From the NCBI GenBank assembly GCA_934149155.1, contig CAKPDZ010000024.1:1-21743 (forward strand): a DNA stretch of 21,743 bases, written 5' to 3'. Below the pieces are notes generated by a model. That model made no database searches, was not told where the DNA came from, and saw only the letters and a list, made by a program, of their open reading frames with translations. This DNA comes from an uncultured Clostridia bacterium. GTDB taxonomy: Bacteria > Bacillota > Clostridia > TANB77 > CAG-508. This document shows, piece by piece, positions 15,662 to 21,743 of this stretch. Both the position numbers and the translations under genes were made by a program. Each line of letters starts with the position of its first letter. The first letter of the stretch is position 1.

Positions 15662-16837
15662 ATGATAGAATTAATAGTAAACAAAAATAAAGAAGAAAAG
15701 ATAATAGCTATAATAGAAAATGGAAAGCTAGTAGAGATATATGAAGAAAATGAGCAAAGTCAAAAAGCAAGAAATGAAGGAAATATTTATTTAGGAATTG
15801 TAAAAGATATAGTACCAGGGATGCAAGCTGCATTTGTAGATATAGGAACTGAAAAAAACAGTTTTATACATGTAAAAGATATTGTACCACAAGTAGATGA
15901 AAAAGTTGAAAAAAGAATAGATACAAAAATAAAAGAAGTAGCAAAAGTCGGTCAAAAAATATTAATACAAATACAAAAAGATAGCAATGACAAAAAAGGA
16001 GCAAGAACATCAACACATATAAAATTAACAGGAAAATATGTTGTATTAATGCCAAATACTAATATAGTAACAATATCACAAAAAATAGAAAATGAATCAG
16101 AAAGAGAAAGATTGTTAAAAATAATTAGAAAAGCATTACCAGAAAATACAGGAGCAATAGTAAGAACGGCAGCAGTAAAGAAAAATGAAGAAGAGCTAAA
16201 TGAAGATTTAGAACAACTATTAAGTAAATGGAAGAAAATAAAAGAAAAATTTGATAATGCACAAGTTAAATCACAATTATTATATAAAAGTCCGAGCATT
16301 TTAGAAAAAATAATACTAGACTTGCCAGAAAATAGAATAGAAAAAATAATAGTAAATGATAAAAATGAATATAAAGAAATAATTGAAACACTAAAAGAGC
16401 TAGACGAAAAAATAAAAGTAGAAATTCATGAAAATATATTAGAAAAATATGAACTCGAAAAACAAATTGAAAAATCAAAACAAAGAAAAGTTTGGTTAAA
16501 CTGTGGAGGGTTTATAACAATAGATCAAACAGAAGCATTAGTTGCAATAGACGTAAATTCAGGAAAATTCACAGGAAAAAGTACATTAGAAGAAACAGTA
16601 TATCAAGTAAATTATGAGGCAACAATAGAAATTGCAAAACAATTAAGATTACGAGATATTGGTGGAATAATAATTATAGACTATATCGATATGCAAAAAG
16701 AAGAAAACAAAGAAAAGATTGAAGAACTGTTAAAAGAAAGTTTAAAACAAGACAGATCAAAAACTCAAGTAGAAGGCTTTACAAAATTAAACTTAATGGA
16801 ATTAACAAGAAAGCATATTTGCAGTCATAATAGTTAG
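15662..16837 (+). CDS. rng: Ribonuclease E/G family protein, short form
   Basis: RNase E/G enzymes cut single-stranded RNA in rRNA maturation and mRNA decay. An S1 RNA-binding segment lies at about 35-115 (GNIYLGIVKDIVPGMQAAFV, then DIGTEKNSFIHV). The DNase I-like catalytic part has Asp297 in AIDVNSGKFTG and Asp340 in IIIIDYIDM. Their 43-residue spacing equals that of Asp303 and Asp346 in E. coli RNase E. The protein has 391 residues and ends in LMELTRKHICSHNS, so it stops at the point where the Zn-link CPxC and the small C-terminal domain of E. coli RNase G (489) would begin. This may be natural in the lineage or a truncation, since an ACCGGT repeat begins just 7 bases after the stop. GAAAGG before the ATG overlaps the pth stop region. 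Confidence 0.9.
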   Translation: MIELIVNKNKEEKIIAIIENGKLVEIYEENEQSQKARNEGNIYLGIVKDIVPGMQAAFVDIGTEKNSFIHVKDIVPQVDEKVEKRIDTKIKEVAKVGQKILIQIQKDSNDKKGARTSTHIKLTGKYVVLMPNTNIVTISQKIENESERERLLKIIRKALPENTGAIVRTAAVKKNEEELNEDLEQLLSKWKKIKEKFDNAQVKSQLLYKSPSILEKIILDLPENRIEKIIVNDKNEYKEIIETLKELDEKIKVEIHENILEKYELEKQIEKSKQRKVWLNCGGFITIDQTEALVAIDVNSGKFTGKSTLEETVYQVNYEATIEIAKQLRLRDIGGIIIIDYIDMQKEENKEKIEELLKESLKQDRSKTQVEGFTKLNLMELTRKHICSHNS

Positions 16838-16843
16838 TGTACA

Positions 16844-16882
16844 AAATTGCACAGCAGAGAACCGGTCTCAAATGTGCAATTT
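16844..16882. repeat. ACCGGT repeat with inverted ends before rimO
   Basis: The core AGAACCGGTC at 16858 continues as TCAAATGTGCA (to 16878) and matches the first ftsK-proximal unit (7150-7181) at 20 of 21 positions. Here it is enclosed by perfect 9-bp inverted arms, AAATTGCAC (16844-16852) and GTGCAATTT (16874-16882). ACCGGT itself is a palindrome, so the element can fold as a nested hairpin. It ends directly at the rimO ribosome site (AGGAAGGAG, 16883-16891). Confidence 0.75.
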
Positions 16883-16896
16883 AGGAAGGAGCAAAA

Positions 16897-18261
16897 ATGA
16901 AAGTTGGATTTATATCACTAGGATGTAGCAAAAACTTAATAGATACAGAAGTAGCAATAGGACATTTCAAAAACAACCAATTTGAAATTGTAAATAATCC
17001 AGAAGAAGCAGATATTATAGTAATAAATACTTGTGGATTTATAGAATCAGCAAAAGAAGAAGCAATTAATACAATATTAGAAATGGCGGAATACAAAGAG
17101 AAAAATTGTAAATATTTAATAGCTATGGGATGTTTAGTTCAAAGATATTATGATGATCTTGTAAAAGAACTTCCAGAGGTTGATTTATTTATCAAAATTG
17201 ACGAATATCCAGAAATGTGGCAAAAGATTGAAAAATTAATAAATGAGGATATTGTTGAAAAGAGTAAAACAAAGACTATTACTAAAATATCAGAAATGAA
17301 GCCACTTCCTATGCCAACATACAATGAATTTTATGAAAGAGTTATTACTACTGGAAAGAACTATGCTTATTTAAAAATTGGAGAAGGATGCAGCAATAGA
17401 TGTACATATTGTGCAATTCCATATATAAGAGGTCCATTTGTAAGTAGAAGAAAAGAAGAAATTATGGAAGAAGCGAGAATGCTTGCAAGTAAAGGAATTA
17501 AAGAGCTTATTGTAATAGCACAAGATACTACAAAATATGGTGTGGATTTATATGGAGAATCAAAATTAGCAGAATTATTGGAACAATTATCAACAATTCC
17601 TGAAATAAAGTGGATAAGATTTTTATATTCATATCCAGAAGGTATAACTGATGAATTGATTGAAACTGTAAAGAATAATGAAAAAATCTGTAAATATTTT
17701 GATATTCCAATTCAACATATTTCAAATGGAATTCTAAAAAAGATGAATAGACAAACTAATAAAGAACAAATAGAAAATCTTATAGCAAAATTGAGAAAAG
17801 AAATTCCAAATGTAACTTTAAGAACAAGTTTAATTGTAGGATTTCCAGGTGAGAAACAACATGATTTTGATGAGTTAAGCCAATTTGTAGAAGAGGCAAG
17901 ATTTGACAAATTAGGTGCATTTATGTATTCAAAAGAAGAAGGTACACCAGCTGCTAAATTACCAGAGCAAGTGTATGGAAAAACTAAAAAATCAAGATAT
18001 AACAAAATAATGCAAATTCAACAAAAAATTTCTAAAGAAAACCTTCAAAATAAGATAGGACAAGAGGTTGAAGTTCTTATAGAAGATATTTCTTTTGATG
18101 GAAAATATCTAATCGGAAGAACCAAACAAGATGTTCCAGATATAGATGGAGTAATATATATTAAAAATAGTGATGATAAATTAGTTAATCAATTTGTCAA
18201 AGCTAAAGTAATAGACGTTAGTAATTATGACTTGATAGGTGAAATTGTAAAGGAGAATTAG
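16897..18261 (+). CDS. rimO: Ribosomal protein S12 methylthiotransferase RimO
   Basis: RimO is a radical-SAM enzyme that adds a methylthio group to the conserved aspartate of ribosomal protein S12. Three N-terminal cysteines for one iron-sulfur cluster are Cys10, Cys46 and Cys79. The radical-SAM cluster motif is Cys165, Cys169 and Cys172 in EGCSNRCTYCAIP. A TRAM domain closes the protein (about 385-450). GFIESAKEEAI after Cys46 favours RimO over the tRNA-modifying MiaB, and 454 residues is normal. AGGAAGGAG (16883-16891) lies 5 bases before the ATG. It probably shares a transcript with pth and the RNase E/G gene. Confidence 0.95.
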   Translation: MKVGFISLGCSKNLIDTEVAIGHFKNNQFEIVNNPEEADIIVINTCGFIESAKEEAINTILEMAEYKEKNCKYLIAMGCLVQRYYDDLVKELPEVDLFIKIDEYPEMWQKIEKLINEDIVEKSKTKTITKISEMKPLPMPTYNEFYERVITTGKNYAYLKIGEGCSNRCTYCAIPYIRGPFVSRRKEEIMEEARMLASKGIKELIVIAQDTTKYGVDLYGESKLAELLEQLSTIPEIKWIRFLYSYPEGITDELIETVKNNEKICKYFDIPIQHISNGILKKMNRQTNKEQIENLIAKLRKEIPNVTLRTSLIVGFPGEKQHDFDELSQFVEEARFDKLGAFMYSKEEGTPAAKLPEQVYGKTKKSRYNKIMQIQQKISKENLQNKIGQEVEVLIEDISFDGKYLIGRTKQDVPDIDGVIYIKNSDDKLVNQFVKAKVIDVSNYDLIGEIVKEN

Positions 18262-18262
18262 T

Positions 18263-19507
18263 ATGGAAAATAACAAAACAGAACAATATACATTTGCACC
18301 TGAAGAAAAAGAAATTTTACAAAAAATGGATGTTGTAGAAGCAAGTGTGAATGCACAAAATATTCAAGAGAAAAATCAAAGAGAGATAGTTGCAACAAAA
18401 TATTATTCAGAATTTGTAATTAATACTGAAAAAGGACCAATTACATTAAAAGATGTTTTTATAACAGCAGAACAAGATCAAAATGGGAAAACAAGTTATC
18501 ATTTTCGTTGGATAAATGAAAACGAAAAAGGTGAACAAGTTGTAACAGAGTGTTTAGCAATTGATGCTGATGGAAAAGTAAAGACAAGTGGTGATTTAGC
18601 AAAATATTTGGGAGAAGAATTAGATATTGAAGGTCTTATGGAATCAAATGACTTAGAAAATGGAAGACTAAAAGGAGCATCAGAAAAGGTTTCAAAATTA
18701 GAAAAAGATGAGCAAGATAATAGCCCAAAAGGCAAAGAGCAAGAAATAGAACAAGACTTACAAGAACAAGAGCAAGATTTAGGATTAACTAATATTAGAG
18801 AAATAAAAGACATACAAAATATTAAAGAGAGAATGCCAGAAGTTTTTGGCGATTCTGATGAACATGCTCAAGGATATTCAAAAACATTAGGTAGATTTGT
18901 AATGGTAGAAAAGGTTCAAGATGGAGGAAAAAGCAGATGGCAATTAAATGAAAAAATACAGCCAGCTCAACGAACATTAAGAACAATAATAAGCATTGAT
19001 GAAAAAGGCGATAAAATAGAAAGAAAAGTGCCATATGCTTTAATGAAAACAAATCGTTCAGACAAAGAAATTGCTGTAACTTATGGACAATATGGAACAG
19101 TAAACATTCAAACAGTTGATGTTTTACCTTGCCAAGCAAGAGTTGCTAGACAAGTAAGAGAGCAAGGTGAAGATATGTCTGGACAAGAAGATGCACAAAT
19201 AAGAAGAGATTTTAAAGCCGGAGGAAAAGAATATACTCACGATTTTGCACATCAAGTAGAAGAAATTGAAGAAACAAAAATGGAAAATGATCAACAACCT
19301 GAAAATCAAATAACAGAAGAAGATTATATTCCAAACACAAAAATGACTTGGAAAGAATTGATGGAAGAAACAGGAGAATCTTTACCTCAACTAGTAGAAA
19401 GATACAATAGAGACATGGCAAAAGCTGGACAATCAGATTCAAAATCTGTTGTGCAAAGCATAATTGATGATTATGAAGCGGTTTCACATGAGCCCAAAAC
19501 ACATTAA
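18263..19507 (+). CDS. Unrecognised 414-residue acidic protein
   Basis: I do not recognise this protein. It is hydrophilic and rich in Glu, Gln and Asp, without a signal peptide or membrane segment. Two possible folded parts are visible: about 40-120, with beta-like GPITLKDVFITAEQ, and about 190-300, with SKTLGRFVMVEKVQ and EKIQPAQRTLRTIISID. A Glu/Gln repeat-like linker (about 145-175) separates them. The tail (about 345-414) is helical, with MTWKELMEETGESLPQLVER. AAAGGAG (18249-18255) lies within the end of rimO, and the ATG follows the rimO stop by one base, so it is translationally coupled. More Gln and mixed codon endings than its neighbours hint at a different history. No function is assigned. 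Confidence 0.82.
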   Translation: MENNKTEQYTFAPEEKEILQKMDVVEASVNAQNIQEKNQREIVATKYYSEFVINTEKGPITLKDVFITAEQDQNGKTSYHFRWINENEKGEQVVTECLAIDADGKVKTSGDLAKYLGEELDIEGLMESNDLENGRLKGASEKVSKLEKDEQDNSPKGKEQEIEQDLQEQEQDLGLTNIREIKDIQNIKERMPEVFGDSDEHAQGYSKTLGRFVMVEKVQDGGKSRWQLNEKIQPAQRTLRTIISIDEKGDKIERKVPYALMKTNRSDKEIAVTYGQYGTVNIQTVDVLPCQARVARQVREQGEDMSGQEDAQIRRDFKAGGKEYTHDFAHQVEEIEETKMENDQQPENQITEEDYIPNTKMTWKELMEETGESLPQLVERYNRDMAKAGQSDSKSVVQSIIDDYEAVSHEPKTH

Positions 19508-19535
19508 AAAGAAAATAAAATAAAGGATGAAAAAA

Positions 19536-19700
19536 ATGATAATAGAACAACTTATATTTATAACAGTTGCATTTGGACTATTTGTATATATGTTTTTTGA
19601 ATTAATCAGAAAAAATGATACAAAATATGTTCCGATACTATCACTAGAAGCACTGCGGAATAGCAATAGACTTTTTGCATCTATGTTTTTCAAAAGATGA
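19536..19700 (+). pseudogene. N-terminal fragment of frameshifted TPR membrane protein
   Basis: This 54-codon frame begins at ATG after AAAGGATG (19522-19529). It encodes a membrane segment (about 4-24, IIEQLIFITVAFGLFVYMFF) and then RKNDTKYVPILSLEAL. It then runs out of frame and stops at 19698. The frame of the TPR gene that follows is open from 19648, after a TAG at 19645. Skipping one base near 19653-19658 would join ...LSLEAL to GIAIDFLHLCFSKDELG of the next frame. That gives one continuous protein of about 411 residues with two membrane segments. No classic slippery heptamer is present, so an indel (real or from assembly) is the simplest reading. Confidence 0.7.
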
Positions 19701-20772
19701 GTTAGGAGTTGCTACGCAAATAATAATTTATATACTATCAGTTATTATTCCAGTACTAGTTATTATACTAGAAAAAGTAAATAACAATATTGGAGAAAAA
19801 GTAGATGGTATTATAGCAAGACTATATTTAGTGCTTGGAAATACAAAAACAGCAAAAAATAAATTACTCAAACTTGTAGAAAAAAATCCTAATAGTTATA
19901 TAGGTCACAAATTATTAGGATATATATATGAACAAGAAGGAGGACAAAGAAAAGCTGTAGATGAATATGCACAAGCAATAAGTATAAATAAAGAAGATTA
20001 TGACACATATTACAAAGTTGCAAATATTTTAACAGACTTAGATAAAAAAGATGAAGCAATACAAATGTTAACAAATCTTGTTAATAAAAAGCCAGATTAT
20101 ACAGATGCAACGATTGCTTTAGGAGACTTACTGATTGAAAAAGAAGATTATAAAGAAGCAGTGAACATATATACAGAAGCATTAAAATATAGTCCAACAA
20201 GTTTTGAATTAAACTACAATTTGGGAATTGTATATACAATGTTAAATGATTTTCCAAGTGCAAAATTATATTACGAAAAAGCAGCTGAATTAAATTCATT
20301 AATATATAATACAAAATATAATTTAGCAGAAATAGCAATGATGTATAAAGAATTAGAAGAAGCTGAAAAGTATTTTATGCAAGTAACTGAGGACGAAGAA
20401 CTATGTGCAGACGCATATTTAGAATTAGCCAAAATTTATATAATCAAAAATGATAAAACAAGAGCAATTCAATATGCAAATGTAGCAATACAAGAAAATC
20501 CAAAAAGAATTGTAGAAAAAATCAAAAATGATGTAACATTTGCAGTAATAATTGCAAAATTATCAATACCATTTAATCTTGATATCGAAGATGAAGAAGT
20601 TAAAAAACACAAATTAACCAAAAAAGAAATAAAAGCAAAAGAACATCTAGAAGAAATGGTAGAAATTACAAAGAAAATTGGTTATGGAGATGTTTTACCT
20701 AGAATGAATAAAGATAGACAAGACGAAGGAAGTTTTGAGATAAAATTTCAAAATCAAAAAGAAAGAGAATAA
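19675..20772 (+). CDS. Tetratricopeptide repeat membrane protein (main part)
   Basis: As it stands this frame starts at TTG (19675) without a ribosome site, which supports its being the downstream part of a gene begun at 19536. A membrane segment lies at about 13-32 (ATQIIIYILSVIIPVLVIIL). About six tetratricopeptide repeats follow (roughly 50-275), for example HKLLGYIYEQEGGQRKAVDE and LNYNLGIVYTMLNDFPSAKL. They form a helical scaffold for protein binding, probably in the cytoplasm. A charged tail with KKHKLTKKEIKAKEHLEEM ends the protein. The partner is unknown. It lies after rimO and the acidic orphan, possibly at the end of that transcript, with no clear terminator before dpaA. Confidence 0.8.
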   Translation: MHLCFSKDELGVATQIIIYILSVIIPVLVIILEKVNNNIGEKVDGIIARLYLVLGNTKTAKNKLLKLVEKNPNSYIGHKLLGYIYEQEGGQRKAVDEYAQAISINKEDYDTYYKVANILTDLDKKDEAIQMLTNLVNKKPDYTDATIALGDLLIEKEDYKEAVNIYTEALKYSPTSFELNYNLGIVYTMLNDFPSAKLYYEKAAELNSLIYNTKYNLAEIAMMYKELEEAEKYFMQVTEDEELCADAYLELAKIYIIKNDKTRAIQYANVAIQENPKRIVEKIKNDVTFAVIIAKLSIPFNLDIEDEEVKKHKLTKKEIKAKEHLEEMVEITKKIGYGDVLPRMNKDRQDEGSFEIKFQNQKERE

Positions 20773-20867
20773 AATTCATAAAAAATTGTAAAATTAATAT
20801 ACTATAATAAAAGCCTAATATAGTGCACAAGACATAAGGTGATTTTTAATGATTAAAGGAGGAGTAT

Positions 20868-21737
20868 ATGAAATTTGCAATTATAGGTGGAGACTTAAGA
20901 ATAATCAAGTTAGCAAAAATGTTGGCGAGAGAGCAAAATGAAATTTTTATATATGGTTTAGAAAAAGCAGAAGAATTAAAAAACAATCCGAATATAAAAC
21001 AGTGTGAGTCAATAAAAAAGGCAATTCAAGAAGTAGAAATTGTAATAGGCCCAATACCATTTTCAAGTAATGGAAAAACAATAAATATGCCATTTAGTGA
21101 CAAAGAAGTAACAATAAGAGAAATGATGCATGTAATAAATGCAAAAGTACTTATAGCAGGAGGGATAACTCCAGAAGTATATGAAATGGCAAATGACGAA
21201 TATATCGAAATAATAGACATAATGAAAAGGGAAGAACTTGCAGTATTAAACACAATAGCAACAGCAGAAGGAACAATTCAAATAGCAATAGAAAATACAA
21301 ATAAAATAGTACACGGAAGTGAAGTTTTAATATTAGGATTTGGAAGAATAGGAAAAGTCTTAGCAAGAAAACTCGCAGGATTATCAGCAAAAGTAACCTG
21401 TGCAGCAAGAAAAGATGAAGATCTTGCATGGATACAAGCCTATGGGCATAAAGCAACCAATATAAATACCATAGGAGAAAACTTAAGGCAATATGATATA
21501 ATAATAAATACAGTGCCACATATCATTTTAAATGAAGAAAGATTACAATATGTAAAAAATGAATGTTTATTAATAGACTTAGCGTCAAATCCAGGAGGAA
21601 TTGACAAAAAAGCAGTAAAAGACAATCAGCTAAAATTTGTGTGGGCACTATCTTTACCAGGTAAAGTTGCACCAACTACGTCAGCAGAATTTATAAAAGA
21701 TACAATATATAATATAATAAAAGAAATATACAAGTGA
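20868..21737 (+). CDS. dpaA: Dipicolinate synthase subunit A (SpoVFA)
   Basis: With DpaB, this enzyme makes dipicolinic acid from a diaminopimelate-pathway intermediate in the mother cell; dipicolinate is the core solute of endospores. The N-terminal dipicolinate synthase domain begins with MKFAIIGGDLRIIKLAKML. An NAD(P)-binding Rossmann motif GFGRIG is at 157-162. The conserved C-terminal segment DLASNPGGID and LPGKVAPTTSAEFIKDTI identifies the family. The length of 289 residues is normal. AAAGGAGGAG (20855-20864) is a strong ribosome site close to the ATG. The upstream 95 bases hold TATAAT (20803-20808) without a good -35, and no convincing mother-cell sigma promoter was found. dpaB would be expected just past the window end. 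Confidence 0.95.
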   Translation: MKFAIIGGDLRIIKLAKMLAREQNEIFIYGLEKAEELKNNPNIKQCESIKKAIQEVEIVIGPIPFSSNGKTINMPFSDKEVTIREMMHVINAKVLIAGGITPEVYEMANDEYIEIIDIMKREELAVLNTIATAEGTIQIAIENTNKIVHGSEVLILGFGRIGKVLARKLAGLSAKVTCAARKDEDLAWIQAYGHKATNINTIGENLRQYDIIINTVPHIILNEERLQYVKNECLLIDLASNPGGIDKKAVKDNQLKFVWALSLPGKVAPTTSAEFIKDTIYNIIKEIYK

Positions 21738-21743
21738 GCAAAA

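Noticed and set aside
20775..20808. Sigma-A promoter for dpaA based on TATAAT.
   Set aside because: No acceptable -35 lies 16-18 bases upstream; a mother-cell sigma promoter is expected but none matches well enough to list.
20849..20938. Small 29-codon frame overlapping the start of dpaA as a leader peptide.
   Set aside because: It runs through the dpaA ribosome site and into dpaA out of frame; no supporting features apart from a weak AAGGTGA upstream.

Overview
The window reads as a chromosomal stretch from a spore-forming, very A+T-rich member of the Clostridia (Firmicutes), probably an uncultured gut lineage. The basis is the gene content (sepF and divIVA division genes, an endonuclease-type mutL, spoIIIE/ftsK, and the dipicolinate synthase gene dpaA), strong purine-rich Shine-Dalgarno sites, near-exclusive AGA for arginine, and A-rich coding strands. 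All 17 recognised loci lie on the + strand, as expected for a leading-strand housekeeping region. No tRNA, rRNA, CRISPR array, transposase or prophage gene was seen, and no stretch over 300 bases lacks a gene.

Layout. (1) 1-4705: a sigma-A type promoter, then mutL (mismatch repair), miaA (tRNA isopentenylation) and a one-pass HlyD-like envelope protein. (2) 4706-7145: a promoter preceded by ATTACA boxes, then sepF and divIVA closed by a strong terminator; a second promoter with a near-copy of the same box region, then rsmD and a coiled-coil protein closed by a terminator. (3) 7146-11396: two tandem 32-bp repeats containing ACCGGT, the septal DNA translocase ftsK/spoIIIE, a 185-nt region that folds as one long nested hairpin, and an unrecognised 500-residue coiled-coil protein. 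(4) 11397-15018: a beta-CASP metallo-beta-lactamase nuclease and a cytoplasmic GH15 glucosidase, closed by a terminator. (5) 15030-20772: a promoter, then pth, a short RNase E/G, another ACCGGT repeat, rimO, an unrecognised 414-residue protein, and a TPR membrane protein whose frame is broken near its start. (6) 20868-21737: dpaA, with the window ending just where dpaB would be expected.

How the genes fit together: the content is mostly translation and RNA maintenance (miaA, rsmD, pth, RNase E/G, rimO, beta-CASP nuclease) mixed with division, chromosome segregation and sporulation (sepF, divIVA, ftsK, dpaA). No obvious accessory island is present. The most interesting unexplained signals are non-coding: the nested 185-nt hairpin between ftsK and the orphan gene, the ACCGGT repeat family at gene starts, and the matched ATTACA box arrays upstream of sepF and rsmD.
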